Origin: Streptomyces sp. NRRL F-5122
GTDB lineage: Bacteria; Actinomycetota; Actinomycetes; Streptomycetales; Streptomycetaceae
NCBI RefSeq assembly: GCF_001507435.1
Contig: NZ_LMWH01000239.1
Span: 1-64,000, forward strand
Direction of reading: 5' to 3'
Length of the DNA: 64,000 bases
Positions within the stretch are counted from its first letter, which is position 1; the number at the start of each line of letters is the position of its first letter. Position numbers and translations under genes: made by a program. Shown here piece by piece: positions 44,236 to 55,557 of this stretch. Below the pieces are notes generated by a model that saw only the letters and a program-made list of their open reading frames with translations, did not search any database and was not told where the DNA came from.

Positions 44236-45104
44236 CCACCAGTTCCTCGGAACGCGGCATCAGCCTCGGGATGCCCGAGCTGCCCGCGCCCGACTACCCG
44301 GACGACGTGCGGGCCCGGCTCGAGCGGGACGCGCACGAGATCATCGAGCGCTACCCGGACTCGCGCTCCGCCCTGCTGCCGATGCTGCACCTCGTGCAGT
44401 CGGAGGAGGGACATGTCACGCGCACCGGGATGCGGTTCTGCGCGGACATGCTCGACCTGACCACGGCCGAGGTCACCGCGGTCGCGACCTTCTACACCAT
44501 GTACCGGCGCAGGCCCTCCGGGGACTACCAGGTGGGCGTCTGCACCAACACGCTGTGCGCCGTGATGGGCGGTGACGCGATCTTCTCCGCCCTCCAGGAG
44601 CACCTGGGCGTCGGCAACGGCGAGACCACCGACGACGGCAAGGTCACCCTGGAGCACATCGAGTGCAACGCGGCCTGCGACTTCGCGCCGGTCGTGATGG
44701 TCAACTGGGAGTTCTTCGACAACCAGACCCCTGAGAGCGCCAGGAGCCTCGTCGACGACCTGCGGGCGGGCCGGCAGGTCGAGCCCACCCGCGGCGCGCC
44801 CCTGTGCACCTTCAAGGAGACCGCCCGGATGCTGGCCGGTTTCGCCGACGAGCGGGAGGGTGCCGTCGACGCGAGCGGCGGCGCCGGTCCCGCCTCGCTG
44901 GTCGGGCTGCGGCTGTCCAGGGGCGAGACCCCCACGGCGCGTGTGGTGCACCCGAGGGACGGCGGACCGCACGACGAGCCGCGACCGGGGTCCGTGCACG
45001 AGCCGTCTCCGGCCGAGCACCTCGGTTCGCACGACGCGCCACAGGACACATCGGCCTCCGACCCGGCCCACCCGGCGGGTCCCGTCACGGAGGAGGGGGA
45101 GTGA
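44232..45104 (+). CDS. nuoE: NADH-quinone oxidoreductase subunit E, with long C-terminal tail
   Basis: 290 residues from the GTG at 44232, overlapping nuoD by 4 nt. [2Fe-2S] N1a ligands: [10 protein letters not shown] and [11 protein letters not shown]. The canonical 24-kDa domain ends near residue 190; about 100 further residues ([24 protein letters not shown], His/Pro/Ser-rich) form a low-complexity tail not found in E. coli NuoE. Confidence 0.95.
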
Positions 45105-46489
45105 TGACAGTGACCACCGAGGACGGGGGGACCTCCCGCCCGGGCAAGTTCGAGGGCGGGGGAGAGATCAGCCCCGAGAAGCTGCTGTCGCCCGTTCTGT
45201 CCGCCTTCTGGGACGAGGAGAAGTCCTGGACGCTGGACGTCTACCGGAGGCACGAGGGGTACGAAGGGCTGCGCAAGGCCCTCGCCATGTCGCCGGACGA
45301 GGTCATCGCGTACGTCAAGGACTCGGGGCTGCGCGGACGCGGCGGCGCCGGCTTCCCGACGGGGATGAAGTGGCAGTTCATCCCCCAGGGAGACGGCAAG
45401 CCCCACTACCTGGTCGTCAACGCCGACGAGTCGGAGCCCGGGACCTGCAAGGACATCCCGCTCCTGTTCGCCAACCCGCACAGCCTCATCGAGGGCATCG
45501 TCATCGCGTGCTACGCGATCCGGTCGTCGCATGCCTTCATCTATCTGCGCGGCGAAGTCGTCCCCGTGCTGCGGCGGTTGCACTCGGCCGTGGAGGAGGC
45601 CTACGCGGCGGGCCTCCTCGGCAAGGACATCCTCGGCAGCGGACTCGACCTCGAACTCACCGTGCACGCGGGCGCCGGCGCGTACATCTGCGGTGAGGAG
45701 ACCGCACTGCTCGACTCGCTCGAAGGCCGCCGGGGCCAGCCACGGCTGCGTCCTCCCTTCCCTGCGGTCGCGGGCCTCTACGCGTGCCCGACCGTGGTGA
45801 ACAACGTCGAGTCGATCGCCTCTGTTCCCGCGATCCTGCACCGGGGCAAGGAATGGTTCCGCTCGATGGGCAGCGAGAAGTCCCCGGGCTTCACGCTCTA
45901 CTCGCTCAGCGGCCATGTCACGAACCCGGGCCAGTACGAGGCCCCGCTCGGCGTCACACTGCGCCAGCTGCTCGACATGAGCGGCGGGATGCGGCCCGGC
46001 CACCGCCTCAAGTTCTGGACGCCGGGCGGTTCCTCGACCCCCATGTTCACCGACGAGCACCTCGACGTCCCGCTCGACTACGAGGGCGTCGGCGCCGCCG
46101 GTTCCATGCTCGGCACCAAGGCCCTGCAGTGCTTCGACGAGACGACCTGCGTGGTCCGCGCCGTCACCCGCTGGACCGAGTTCTACGCCCACGAGTCCTG
46201 CGGCAAGTGCACACCCTGCCGCGAAGGCACGTACTGGCTCGTCCAGTTGCTGCGCGATATCGAGGCGGGCAAGGGGAGCATGTCCGACCTCGACAAGCTC
46301 GCCGACATCGCCGACAACATCAACGGCAAGTCCTTCTGCGCCCTCGGCGACGGCGCCGCCTCGCCGATCTTCTCCTCCCTCAAGTACTTCCGCGAGGAGT
46401 ACGAGGAGCACATCACGGGCCGGGGCTGCCCCTTCGACCCGGCCAAGTCCACGGCCTGGGCTGACAAGCCCACGGAGGTGACCGCATGA
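45104..46489 (+). CDS. nuoF: NADH-quinone oxidoreductase subunit F
   Basis: 461 residues; ATG at 45104 shares one base with the nuoE stop and has GGAGGGGGAG upstream. FMN/NADH site [16 protein letters not shown] and [13 protein letters not shown]3 [4Fe-4S] ligands [12 protein letters not shown] plus a later Cys in [11 protein letters not shown]. Here NADH is oxidised and electrons enter the chain. Confidence 0.97.
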   Translation: MTVTTEDGGTSRPGKFEGGGEISPEKLLSPVLSAFWDEEKSWTLDVYRRHEGYEGLRKALAMSPDEVIAYVKDSGLRGRGGAGFPTGMKWQFIPQGDGKPHYLVVNADESEPGTCKDIPLLFANPHSLIEGIVIACYAIRSSHAFIYLRGEVVPVLRRLHSAVEEAYAAGLLGKDILGSGLDLELTVHAGAGAYICGEETALLDSLEGRRGQPRLRPPFPAVAGLYACPTVVNNVESIASVPAILHRGKEWFRSMGSEKSPGFTLYSLSGHVTNPGQYEAPLGVTLRQLLDMSGGMRPGHRLKFWTPGGSSTPMFTDEHLDVPLDYEGVGAAGSMLGTKALQCFDETTCVVRAVTRWTEFYAHESCGKCTPCREGTYWLVQLLRDIEAGKGSMSDLDKLADIADNINGKSFCALGDGAASPIFSSLKYFREEYEEHITGRGCPFDPAKSTAWADKPTEVTA

Positions 46490-48990
46490 CCGTGACCACC
46501 AGCGCTCCCTCGGGAGGGGGAGAAGCGGCGGTCCCGCCGGAGGACCTCGTGACGCTGACGATCGACGGCATCGAGATCAGCGTGCCCAAGGGCACCCTGG
46601 TCATCCGTGCCGCCGAGCAGCTCGGCATCGAGGTGCCCCGCTTCTGCGACCATCCCCTCCTCGACCCGGCCGGCGCCTGCCGCCAGTGCATCGTCGAGGT
46701 CGAGGGCCAGCGCAAGCCCATGGCCTCCTGCACGATCACCTGCACGGACGGGATGGTCGTGAAGACCCATCTCACCTCGCCCGTCGCGGAGAAGGCCCAG
46801 AAGGGTGTGATGGAGCTCCTGCTCATCAACCACCCCCTGGACTGCCCGGTCTGCGACAAGGGCGGCGAGTGCCCGCTGCAGAACCAGGCGATGTCGCACG
46901 GCAGCGCCGAGTCCCGCTTCGATGGCAGGAAGCGCACCTACGAGAAGCCCGTCCCGATCTCCACCCAGGTGCTGCTCGACCGGGAGCGCTGCGTGCTGTG
47001 CGCCCGCTGCACCCGGTTCTCCAACCAGATCGCGGGCGACCCGATGATCGAGCTGCTCGAGCGGGGCGCGCTCCAGCAGGTCGGCACCGGCGAGGGCGAC
47101 CCCTTCGAGTCGTACTTCTCCGGGAACACCATCCAGATCTGCCCGGTGGGCGCGCTCACGTCGGCGGCGTACCGGTTCCGCTCCCGGCCCTTCGACCTCG
47201 TCTCGTCGCCGTCCGTGTGCGAGCACTGCTCCGGCGGCTGCGCGACCCGGACGGACCACCGGCGCGGCAAGGTCATGCGGCGCCTCGCGGCGAACGACCC
47301 CGAGGTCAACGAGGAGTGGATCTGCGACAAGGGGCGCTTCGGCTTCCGGTACGCGCAGATGAGGGACCGGCTGCAGACGCCGCTGGTGCGGGGCGAGTCC
47401 GGTGAACTGGAGCCCGCGTCCTGGCCCGAGGCGCTGGAGGCGGCGGCCCGGGGTCTGCTGGCCGCGCGGGGCCGGGCCGCAGTGCTGACGGGCGGTCGGC
47501 TGACCGTCGAGGACGCCTACGCGTACAGCAAGTTCGCGCGGGTGGCCCTCGAGACGAACGACATCGACTTCCGCGCGCGAGTGCACAGCGCCGAGGAGGC
47601 CGACTTCCTGGCCGCCCGGATCGCCGGACGCGGTCGCGACCTGGACGGCACGGGGGTCACGTACACCTCCCTCGAGAAGGCGCCCGCCGTCCTGCTTGTC
47701 GGATTCGAGTCGGAGGAGGAGGCGCCCGGCGTCTTCCTGCGGCTGCGCAAGGCCTGGCGTGGGCACGGGCAGCAGGTCTTCTCGCTCGCCACGCACGCCA
47801 CCAGGGGCCTGGAGAAGGCGGGCGGCACGCTGCTGCCCGCCGCGCCCGGCACCGAGACCGAGTGGCTGGACGCGCTGGCCGGCAAGGTCGGCCTGGAGGA
47901 GGACGGCGTACGCGCCGCCGAGGCACTGCGCACCGAGGGTGCGGTGATCGTCGTCGGCGAGCGCCTCGCCGGTGTGGCGGGCGGGCTGACCGCCGCCGTC
48001 CGCACCGCGGCCGCGACCGGAGCCGACCTGGTGTGGATCCCGCGCCGGGCCGGGGAGCGCGGCGCCGTCGAGGTGGGCGCTCTTCCGTCGCTGCTGCCGG
48101 GCGGGCGCCCGGCCACCGATCCGCGTGCGCGGGAGGAGGTCGCGGCTGCCTGGGGCGTCGCCGAACTCCCGCAGCGCCACGGCCGGGACACGGGCCGGAT
48201 CATCGAGGCCGCGGCGACCGGCGAACTGGGGGCCCTCGTGGTCGCCGGTGTCGAGGTCGCCGACCTGCCCGACCCGGCACGCGCGCGTGAGGCGCTCTCC
48301 GCGGTGGACTTCCTGGTCTCGCTCGAACTGCGGCCCGGCGAGGTCACCGAGCGCGCGGACGTGGTGCTGCCCGTCGCGGCCGTCGCCGAGAAGGCGGGGA
48401 CCTTCCTCAACTGGGAGGGTCGCGCCCGCTTGTTCGACGCAGCGCTCAAGCCCGACCAGATGACCCGCCGCCTGGCACCCACCGATGTGCGTGTGCTCCA
48501 GATGCTCTCCGACGCCATGGACGTCCATCTGGGGCTTCCGGATCTGCACACGCTGCGTACGGAGCTGGACCGGCTCGGGGCGTGGGACGGCCCCCGCGCG
48601 GACAACCCCCTGGAGATCGGTGGGCAGCTGGCGCGACCCGCCGCCGGGGAGGCCGTGCTCGCGGGCCACCGGCTGCTGCTCGACCTGGGCCGCCTCCAGG
48701 AGGGTGACGACGCCCTCGCCGGCACACGGCACGCGGCACGCGCGCGTGTGTCCGCGGCCACGTCCGCCGAGGCGGGTGTCAAGGACGGCGACCTCCTGGC
48801 CGTGACCGGCCCCGCCGGAACCGTGGAACTCCCGCTGCAGATCACCGAGATGCCCGACCGGGTCGTCTGGCTTCCGCTGAACTCGACGGGCGGCGGTGTC
48901 GGCTCCGACACCGGGGCGCTGCCCGGCACCCTCGTCCACATCGGCCCGGCGACGGCTTCCGCCGACGCTCCCAAGGAGGTGGAGGCATGA
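46486..48990 (+). CDS. nuoG: NADH-quinone oxidoreductase subunit G
   Basis: 834 residues. N-terminal [2Fe-2S] domain ([15 protein letters not shown]), then [13 protein letters not shown] and [10 protein letters not shown] for clusters N5/N4. [18 protein letters not shown]...ICDKGRF provides four cysteines for the extra cluster N7, present in only some bacteria. The large C-terminal half is a molybdopterin-oxidoreductase-like domain that no longer binds molybdenum. Both ends overlap neighbours by 4 nt. Confidence 0.96.
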   Translation: MTVTTSAPSGGGEAAVPPEDLVTLTIDGIEISVPKGTLVIRAAEQLGIEVPRFCDHPLLDPAGACRQCIVEVEGQRKPMASCTITCTDGMVVKTHLTSPVAEKAQKGVMELLLINHPLDCPVCDKGGECPLQNQAMSHGSAESRFDGRKRTYEKPVPISTQVLLDRERCVLCARCTRFSNQIAGDPMIELLERGALQQVGTGEGDPFESYFSGNTIQICPVGALTSAAYRFRSRPFDLVSSPSVCEHCSGGCATRTDHRRGKVMRRLAANDPEVNEEWICDKGRFGFRYAQMRDRLQTPLVRGESGELEPASWPEALEAAARGLLAARGRAAVLTGGRLTVEDAYAYSKFARVALETNDIDFRARVHSAEEADFLAARIAGRGRDLDGTGVTYTSLEKAPAVLLVGFESEEEAPGVFLRLRKAWRGHGQQVFSLATHATRGLEKAGGTLLPAAPGTETEWLDALAGKVGLEEDGVRAAEALRTEGAVIVVGERLAGVAGGLTAAVRTAAATGADLVWIPRRAGERGAVEVGALPSLLPGGRPATDPRAREEVAAAWGVAELPQRHGRDTGRIIEAAATGELGALVVAGVEVADLPDPARAREALSAVDFLVSLELRPGEVTERADVVLPVAAVAEKAGTFLNWEGRARLFDAALKPDQMTRRLAPTDVRVLQMLSDAMDVHLGLPDLHTLRTELDRLGAWDGPRADNPLEIGGQLARPAAGEAVLAGHRLLLDLGRLQEGDDALAGTRHAARARVSAATSAEAGVKDGDLLAVTGPAGTVELPLQITEMPDRVVWLPLNSTGGGVGSDTGALPGTLVHIGPATASADAPKEVEA

Positions 48991-50351
48991 GTCCGTACCT
49001 CGCCGCTGAAGACCTCTCGATGTTCGGCCACGACCCGTGGTGGCTGGTCGTCGTCAAGGCGGTCTTCTGCTTCGCCTTCCTGATGGTGACCGTGCTGTTC
49101 TCCATCGTCTGGGAGCGCAAGGTCGTCGCCTGGATGCAGCTGCGCATCGGCCCCAACCGGCACGGCCCCTGGGGCATGCTCCAGTCGCTCGCCGACGGCG
49201 TGAAGCTGATGCTGAAGGAAGACGTCATCGTCAAACGCGCGGACAAGGTGGTCTACGTCCTCGCGCCGATCGTCGCGGCCATCCCGGCCTTCATGGCGAT
49301 CGCGGTGATCCCCTTCGGGCCCTCGGGCAACGAGATCTCGATCTTCGGCCATCGCACCGCGATGCAGCTGACCGACCTGCCGATCGCGATGCTCTACATC
49401 CTCGCGGTCGCCTCGGTCGGCATCTACGGCATCGTGCTGGCGGGCTGGAGCTCGGGATCCACCTATCCGCTTCTCGGCGGGCTGCGCTCCTGCGCCCAGA
49501 TGATCTCCTACGAGATCGCCATGGGTGCCGCCTTCGCCTCCGTGTTCCTCTACTCGGGGTCGATGTCGACGTCGAGGATTGTCGAGCAGCAGCACGACCG
49601 CTGGTTCATCCTGCTGCTGCCGGTCTCGTTCATCATCTACATCGTCACGATGGTCGGTGAGACCAACCGCGCCCCCTTCGACATGCCGGAGTCCGAGGGC
49701 GACCTGGTCGGTGGCTTCAACACCGAGTACTCGTCGATCAAGTTCGCGATGTTCATGCTCGCCGAGTACGTGAACATGGTGACGGTCTCCGCCGTGTCGA
49801 CCACGCTCTTCCTCGGCGGCTGGCGGGCACCCTGGCCGATCAGCACGTTCTGGGCCGGTGCGAACCACGGCTGGTGGCCGCTGCTGTGGTTCGTGATCAA
49901 GGTGCAGCTGCTGCTGTTCTTCTTCATCTGGCTGCGCGGCACGCTGCCGCGCGTCCGCTACGACCAGCTGATGAAGCTCGGGTGGAAGGTCCTCATCCCG
50001 GTTTCCGTGGTCTGGCTGATGCTCGTCGCGACCGTGCGGGTGCTGCGCAACGAGCACTACGCCTTCAGCGACATCGCCCTGTACGTGGCAGGCGGCGTCC
50101 TCGCGCTTCTGCTGCTGTCGTTCGTGATCGACATGTTCCGCGAGAAGGCGAAGGAACCGGCGCAGCCCGCCGAGGAGCCCGCCGCCTTCGATCCCATGGC
50201 GGGCGGATTCCCCGTACCGCCGCTGCCGGGGCAGACCCTTCCGCCCGTTCCCCGCCGCCGCCCGCGCAGGGAGCGGGAGCTGATTGTCAGTGGCGGGTCG
50301 GACACTGTCAGTGACGGATCTACGGATGGAAAGGAGGCGTCCGATGGCTGA
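48987..50351 (+). CDS. nuoH: NADH-quinone oxidoreductase subunit H, C-terminally extended
   Basis: 454 residues against about 325 in E. coli. Eight or nine helices with [32 protein letters not shown], and [26 protein letters not shown], all lining the quinone channel. The last 70 residues ([13 protein letters not shown]..., Pro/Arg/Ser-rich) are a cytoplasmic low-complexity extension. Its end overlaps the nuoI start by 8 nt. Confidence 0.96.
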   Translation: MSPYLAAEDLSMFGHDPWWLVVVKAVFCFAFLMVTVLFSIVWERKVVAWMQLRIGPNRHGPWGMLQSLADGVKLMLKEDVIVKRADKVVYVLAPIVAAIPAFMAIAVIPFGPSGNEISIFGHRTAMQLTDLPIAMLYILAVASVGIYGIVLAGWSSGSTYPLLGGLRSCAQMISYEIAMGAAFASVFLYSGSMSTSRIVEQQHDRWFILLLPVSFIIYIVTMVGETNRAPFDMPESEGDLVGGFNTEYSSIKFAMFMLAEYVNMVTVSAVSTTLFLGGWRAPWPISTFWAGANHGWWPLLWFVIKVQLLLFFFIWLRGTLPRVRYDQLMKLGWKVLIPVSVVWLMLVATVRVLRNEHYAFSDIALYVAGGVLALLLLSFVIDMFREKAKEPAQPAEEPAAFDPMAGGFPVPPLPGQTLPPVPRRRPRRERELIVSGGSDTVSDGSTDGKEASDG

Positions 50352-50934
50352 GGAGCCCAAGGAGACCAAGCCCGGTTTCCAGAACCCCGTGGCCGGCTTC
50401 GGCGTGACCTTCAAGGCCATGTTCAAGAAGCGGCTGACCGAGCAGTACCCGGAGCAGAAGAAGACCACGGCTCCGCGGTTCCACGGACGGCACCAGCTCA
50501 ACCGCCATCCGGACGGCCTGGAGAAGTGCGTCGGCTGTGAGCTGTGCGCCTGGGCCTGCCCCGCCGACGCGATCTACGTGGAGGGCGCGGACAACACCGA
50601 CGAGGAGCGCTACTCGCCGGGTGAGCGGTACGGGCGGGTCTACCAGATCAACTACGCCCGCTGCATTCTGTGCGGCCTGTGCATCGAGGCATGCCCCACA
50701 CGAGCGCTCACGATGACGAACGAGTTCGAGCTGGCTGACTCCAGCCGCGCGAACCTCATCTACACCAAGGAGCAGCTGCTCGCCGGTCTCGAAGAGGGCA
50801 TGGTCGACTCGCCGCACGCGATCTACCCCGGGATGGACGAACAGGACTACTACCGGGGCCTGGTGACGGAGGCCGCTCCCGGCACGGAGCGCCAAGTGGC
50901 CGTGTCCAAGGGAGAACAGGGGGCTGACACATGA
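50344..50934 (+). CDS. nuoI: NADH-quinone oxidoreductase subunit I
   Basis: 196 residues from the ATG at 50344, which has an excellent AAGGAGG 6 nt upstream; the upstream frame is discarded. Two ferredoxin motifs [12 protein letters not shown] (Cys62, 65, 68, 72) and [12 protein letters not shown] hold clusters N6a and N6b, linking NuoG to NuoB. 4-nt overlap with nuoJ. Confidence 0.97.
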   Translation: MAEEPKETKPGFQNPVAGFGVTFKAMFKKRLTEQYPEQKKTTAPRFHGRHQLNRHPDGLEKCVGCELCAWACPADAIYVEGADNTDEERYSPGERYGRVYQINYARCILCGLCIEACPTRALTMTNEFELADSSRANLIYTKEQLLAGLEEGMVDSPHAIYPGMDEQDYYRGLVTEAAPGTERQVAVSKGEQGADT

Positions 50935-51773
50935 GTCCGCAGCTCGCCGCCTACACCACCTCCACCGGTGAGGCCTTCCAGTTCTGGGTCCTCGGTACGG
51001 TCGCGGTGATCGGCGCCCTGTGCACCGTGTTCATGAAGAAGGCCGTGCACAGCGCGCTCTGCCTCGCCGGCACCATGATCGTGCTGGCGGTGTTCTATCT
51101 CGCCAACGGCGCCTACTTCCTGGGGATCGTGCAGATCGTCGTCTACACCGGCGCGATCATGATGCTGTTCCTGTTCGTGGTGATGCTCGTCGGTGTCACC
51201 GCGGCGGACTCCCTGAAGGAGACCATCAAGGGCCAGCGCTGGCTGGCCCTTGTCTGTGGGCTCGGCTTCGGCGTCCTGCTGCTCGCCGGCATCGCCAACG
51301 CCTCCCTGAAGGACTTCAACGGCCTCGGCAGGGCGAACGCGAACGGCAATGTCGAGGGTCTCGCGGCCCTCATCTTCACCAAGTACGTGTTCGCCTTCGA
51401 GATCACGGGCGTCCTCCTCATCACGGCCGCGGTCGGCGCCATGGTGCTCACGCACCGCGAGCGCACCGAGCGCGCCAAGACCCAGCGCGAGCTGGCCGAG
51501 CAGCGCGTACGCGAGGGCAAGCACCTTCCCCCGCTGCCCGCCCCCGGCGTCTACGCCCGGCACAACGCGGTGGACATCGCCGGTCTCCTGCCGGACGGCA
51601 CTCCGTCCGAGCTGACGGTCAACAAGACACTGCGGGACCGCGGTCAGATCCGTGACGTGTCCGACGAGGCGATCGCCGATCTGAAAGCCCTGGAGCAGCG
51701 TGCCGCGGAGCGCCTGGAGCGGGCCGAGGACGAGCGGCCGGCCCTGAAGAGGACCGAGGAGGCGTCGAAGTGA
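50931..51773 (+). CDS. nuoJ: NADH-quinone oxidoreductase subunit J, C-terminally extended
   Basis: 280 residues against about 185 in E. coli. Five helices; the pi-bulge helix ([27 protein letters not shown]) is present. After the last helix (about 160-182) comes a charged tail of about 95 residues ([17 protein letters not shown]..., Lys/Glu/Arg-rich) likely to be a cytoplasmic helix. GTG of nuoK overlaps its stop. Confidence 0.95.
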   Translation: MSPQLAAYTTSTGEAFQFWVLGTVAVIGALCTVFMKKAVHSALCLAGTMIVLAVFYLANGAYFLGIVQIVVYTGAIMMLFLFVVMLVGVTAADSLKETIKGQRWLALVCGLGFGVLLLAGIANASLKDFNGLGRANANGNVEGLAALIFTKYVFAFEITGVLLITAAVGAMVLTHRERTERAKTQRELAEQRVREGKHLPPLPAPGVYARHNAVDIAGLLPDGTPSELTVNKTLRDRGQIRDVSDEAIADLKALEQRAAERLERAEDERPALKRTEEASK

Positions 51774-52069
51774 ACCCGGTCAACTACCTCTATCTCGCCG
51801 CCTTGCTGTTCACGATCGGCGCCACCGGCGTGCTGATCCGGCGGAACGCGATCGTGGTGTTCATGTGCGTCGAGCTGATGCTCAACGCCTGCAACCTCGC
51901 CTTCGTCACCTTCTCCCGGATGCACGGCAATCTCGACGGCCAGATCATCGCCTTCTTCACGATGGTCGTCGCCGCCGCGGAGGTCGTGGTCGGGCTGGCG
52001 ATCATCGTGTCGCTGTTCCGTACCCGCCACTCGGCCTCGGTCGACGACGCCAGCCTGATGAAGCTGTAA
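51770..52069 (+). CDS. nuoK: NADH-quinone oxidoreductase subunit K
   Basis: 99 residues, GTG start. Three helices, MrpC-like. The two conserved membrane glutamates for proton transfer are in [17 protein letters not shown] and [12 protein letters not shown]. Normal length. Confidence 0.97.
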   Translation: MNPVNYLYLAALLFTIGATGVLIRRNAIVVFMCVELMLNACNLAFVTFSRMHGNLDGQIIAFFTMVVAAAEVVVGLAIIVSLFRTRHSASVDDASLMKL

Positions 52070-52084
52070 GGGGTCGGAAGAATC

Positions 52085-53980
52085 GTGGAGAACCTGATTG
52101 CGCTGCTGATCGCGGCGCCTCTGCTCGGAGCGGCCGTCCTGCTGTGCGGCGGCAGAAGGCTGGACGCGGTCGGCCACTGGATCGGCACGCTGCTCGCGGG
52201 CCTCTCCTTCGTGTTCGGCGCGCTCCTCTTCGCCGACATGCTGGGGAAGGCCGCGGACCACCGGACCGTGACACAGCACCTGTTCAGCTGGATCCCGGTG
52301 TCCGGCTTCCAGGCGGACGTCACCTTCCGGCTCGACCAGCTGTCGATGACGTTCGTCCTGCTGATCACCGGTGTCGGCTCGCTCATCCATCTGTACTCGG
52401 TCGGGTACATGGAGCACGACGAGCGCCGGCGCCGCTTCTTCGGCTATCTGAACCTGTTCCTCGCGGCGATGCTGCTGCTCGTCCTCGCCGACAACTACCT
52501 GCTGCTGTACGTCGGCTGGGAGGGCGTCGGCCTCGCCTCGTACCTGCTGATCGGCTTCTGGCAGCACAAGCCCAGCGCGGCGACGGCGGCGAAGAAGGCG
52601 TTCCTGGTCAACCGCGTCGGCGACATGGGCCTGTCGATCGCCATCATGCTGATGTTCACGACCTTCGGGACCTTCGCCTTCGGGCCGGTCTTCGCGGACG
52701 TGAGCGGGACCGGCGAGGGCAAGCTCACCGCCATCGCCCTGATGCTGCTGCTCGCCGCGTGCGGAAAGTCGGCGCAGGTGCCGCTGCAGTCCTGGCTCGG
52801 GGACGCGATGGAGGGTCCGACCCCGGTCTCCGCCCTCATCCACGCCGCCACGATGGTGACCGCGGGCGTGTACCTGATCGTCCGCTCCGGTGCCGTCTTC
52901 AACGCCGCGCCCGACGCCCAACTGGTCGTCACCGTGGTCGGTGCCGTCACGCTCCTCTTCGGTGCGATCGTCGGTTGTGCGAAGGACGACATCAAGAAGG
53001 CGCTGGCCGGCTCGACCATGTCGCAGATCGGCTACATGGTGCTCGCCGCGGGCCTCGGCCCGATCGGGTACGTCTTCGCGATCATGCACCTGGTGACGCA
53101 CGGCTTCTTCAAGGCCGGGCTGTTCCTCGGCGCCGGTTCGGTCATGCACGGCATGAACGACGAGGTCGACATGCGCAAGTACGGCGGCCTGCGGAAGTAC
53201 ATGCCGGTCACGTTCGTCACCTTCGGCCTCGGCTACCTCGCCATCATCGGCTTCCCCGGGCTGTCCGGCTTCTTCTCCAAGGACAAGATCATCGAGGCGG
53301 CCTTCGCCAAGGGCGGTACCGAGGGCTGGATCCTCGGCGGCGCGGCCCTGCTGGGCGCGGCCATCACGGCGTACTACATGACGCGCGTGATGATCATGAC
53401 CTTCTTCGGTGAGAAGCGCTGGCAGCCGGACGAGCACGGCCACGAGCCGCATCCGCACGAGTCGCCCAAGTCCATGACGATCCCGATGATCGTGCTGGCC
53501 TTCGGTTCGGTCTTCGCGGGCGGGCTCTTCTCCTTCGGGGACCGCTTCCTGCACTGGCTGGAGCCCGTCACCGGACACCAGGAGGGCCACCCGCCCGTCA
53601 GTGCCGCGGTGGTCACGGGGGCGACCCTGGTGGTGCTGCTCGTGGGCGCAGGCATCGCCTACGTCCAGTACGGCCGCCGTCCCGTCCCGGTCGTCGCACC
53701 GCGCGGTTCGCTGCTCACCCGGGCGGCCCGGCGCGACCTGCTCCAGGACGACTTCAATCACGTCGTCCTCGTCCGCGGCGGAGAGCACCTCACGCGTTCC
53801 CTGGTGTACATGGACCACACGGTGGTCGACGGCGTCGTCAACGGCACGGCGGCCTCCGTGGGCGGCCTGTCCGGTCGGCTGCGCCGACTGCAGAACGGCT
53901 ACGCACGGTCGTACGCGGTCTCGATGTTCGGCGGTGCGGCGGTGCTCGTCGCCCTGACCCTGCTGATGAGGGCGGTCTGA
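52085..53980 (+). CDS. nuoL: NADH-quinone oxidoreductase subunit L
   Basis: 631 residues, GTG start. Antiporter-like pump subunit: [15 protein letters not shown] with the key Glu, [28 protein letters not shown], the Lys in [20 protein letters not shown], and [18 protein letters not shown]. The long lateral helix lies in the C-terminal part. The C-terminus also has an unusual cytosolic loop ([22 protein letters not shown]). Confidence 0.97.
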   Translation: MENLIALLIAAPLLGAAVLLCGGRRLDAVGHWIGTLLAGLSFVFGALLFADMLGKAADHRTVTQHLFSWIPVSGFQADVTFRLDQLSMTFVLLITGVGSLIHLYSVGYMEHDERRRRFFGYLNLFLAAMLLLVLADNYLLLYVGWEGVGLASYLLIGFWQHKPSAATAAKKAFLVNRVGDMGLSIAIMLMFTTFGTFAFGPVFADVSGTGEGKLTAIALMLLLAACGKSAQVPLQSWLGDAMEGPTPVSALIHAATMVTAGVYLIVRSGAVFNAAPDAQLVVTVVGAVTLLFGAIVGCAKDDIKKALAGSTMSQIGYMVLAAGLGPIGYVFAIMHLVTHGFFKAGLFLGAGSVMHGMNDEVDMRKYGGLRKYMPVTFVTFGLGYLAIIGFPGLSGFFSKDKIIEAAFAKGGTEGWILGGAALLGAAITAYYMTRVMIMTFFGEKRWQPDEHGHEPHPHESPKSMTIPMIVLAFGSVFAGGLFSFGDRFLHWLEPVTGHQEGHPPVSAAVVTGATLVVLLVGAGIAYVQYGRRPVPVVAPRGSLLTRAARRDLLQDDFNHVVLVRGGEHLTRSLVYMDHTVVDGVVNGTAASVGGLSGRLRRLQNGYARSYAVSMFGGAAVLVALTLLMRAV

Positions 53981-53985
53981 TAGCG

Positions 53986-55557
53986 ATGTCCTTTCCCCTC
54001 CTGACAGCGACGGTGGTGCTCCCGGCCGTGGGGGCGATCGCCACGGCCGCGGTACCGGCCGCGCAGCGCACCGCCGCGAAGTGGCTGGCGCTCGTCGTCT
54101 CGCTCGCCACGCTCGTGCTCGCCGCCCTGGTCGTGGTCCGCTTCGAACCGGGCGGCTCCCGCTACCAGCTCACCGAGTCCCACGCCTGGATCAAGGACTT
54201 CGGGGTGCGGTACGAACTCGGCGTGGACGGCATCGCCGTGGCGCTCCTCGCGCTGACCGCCCTGCTGATCCCGTTCGTGATCCTGGCGGGCTGGCACGAC
54301 GCCGACACGCTGGAGACCGGCAGTCGCCGCTGGCGGCCGACGCAGGGCTTCTTCGCCCTGATCCTGGCGGTCGAGGCGATGGTGATCCTCTCCTTCGAGG
54401 CCACCGACGTCTTCCTCTTCTACATCTTCTTCGAAGCCATGCTCATCCCGATGTACTTCCTCATCGGCGGCTTCGGGGACCGTGCCCACGAGCACGGCGA
54501 GAAGGTGGCGTCCACCCAGCGGTCGTACGCCGCCGTGAAGTTCCTTCTGTACAACCTGGTCGGCGGCCTGATCATGCTGGCCGCCGTGATCGGCCTCTAT
54601 GTGCAGGCGGGGACCTTCTCGCTGCCGGAGATCGTCCAGGCCCGGGCGAACGGCTCGCTCCACATGGCGACGGGCACCGAGCGGTGGCTGTTCCTCGGCT
54701 TCTTCTTCGCCTTCGCGGTGAAGGCGCCGCTGTGGCCGGTGCACACCTGGCTGCCCAACGCGATGGGGGAGGCCACCGCGCCGGTCGCCGTGCTGATCAC
54801 GGCGGTCGTCGACAAGGTGGGCACCTTCGCGATGCTCCGCTTCTGCCTCCAGCTGTTCCCGGAGGCGAGCAAGTGGGCGACGCCCGTCATCCTCGTCCTG
54901 GCCCTCATCAGCATCGTCTACGGCGCTCTGCTGGCGGTCGGCCAGCGCGACATCAAGCGGCTGGTCGCCTACGCGTCCATCTCGCACTTCGGCTTCATCA
55001 TCATGGGCATCTTCGCGATGACGAGCCAGGGCCAGTCGGGCGCGACGCTCTACATGGTCAACCACGGGATCTCGACCGCCGCCCTGATGCTGGTGGCGGG
55101 CTTCCTGATCTCGCGCCGCGGCTCGCGCCTGATCGCGGACTACGGAGGCGTGCAGAAGGTGGCCCCCGTGCTCGCCGGCACCTTCCTCATCGGTGGTCTG
55201 GCGACGCTGTCCCTGCCCGGACTCGCACCGTTCGTCAGTGAGTTCCTGGTCCTGGTCGGCACCTTCGCCCGCCATCCGGTGATCGGCATCATCGCCACCT
55301 TCGGCATCGTGCTCGCCGCGCTCTACACCCTCGTCCTCTACCAGCGGACGATGACGGGCCCGGTGAAGCCGGAGGTCGCCGAGATGCCGGACCTGCGCGT
55401 GCGTGAAGTCCTGGTGGTCGCCCCGCTGATCGTGCTGTTGATCTTCCTGGGTGTCTACCCGAAGCCGGTCGCCGACATCGTGAACCCGGCGGTCAAGCAG
55501 ACCATGTCCGACGTACACCAGACCGATCCCAAGCCCGAGGTGGAGGCGGCCAAGTGA
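53986..55557 (+). CDS. nuoM: NADH-quinone oxidoreductase subunit M
   Basis: 523 residues, 5 nt after nuoL. Antiporter-like: FFEAMLIPMYFLIGGFG (key Glu), PLWPVHTWLPNAMGEATAPVAVLITAVVDKVGTF, GQRDIKRLVAYASISHFGFI. Complete, normal length; overlaps nuoN by 4 nt. Confidence 0.97.
   Translation: MSFPLLTATVVLPAVGAIATAAVPAAQRTAAKWLALVVSLATLVLAALVVVRFEPGGSRYQLTESHAWIKDFGVRYELGVDGIAVALLALTALLIPFVILAGWHDADTLETGSRRWRPTQGFFALILAVEAMVILSFEATDVFLFYIFFEAMLIPMYFLIGGFGDRAHEHGEKVASTQRSYAAVKFLLYNLVGGLIMLAAVIGLYVQAGTFSLPEIVQARANGSLHMATGTERWLFLGFFFAFAVKAPLWPVHTWLPNAMGEATAPVAVLITAVVDKVGTFAMLRFCLQLFPEASKWATPVILVLALISIVYGALLAVGQRDIKRLVAYASISHFGFIIMGIFAMTSQGQSGATLYMVNHGISTAALMLVAGFLISRRGSRLIADYGGVQKVAPVLAGTFLIGGLATLSLPGLAPFVSEFLVLVGTFARHPVIGIIATFGIVLAALYTLVLYQRTMTGPVKPEVAEMPDLRVREVLVVAPLIVLLIFLGVYPKPVADIVNPAVKQTMSDVHQTDPKPEVEAAK

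Noticed and set aside
47517..50501. A 994-codon minus-strand frame opposite nuoG and nuoH
   Set aside because: Antisense to well-supported complex I subunits; no recognisable motif.
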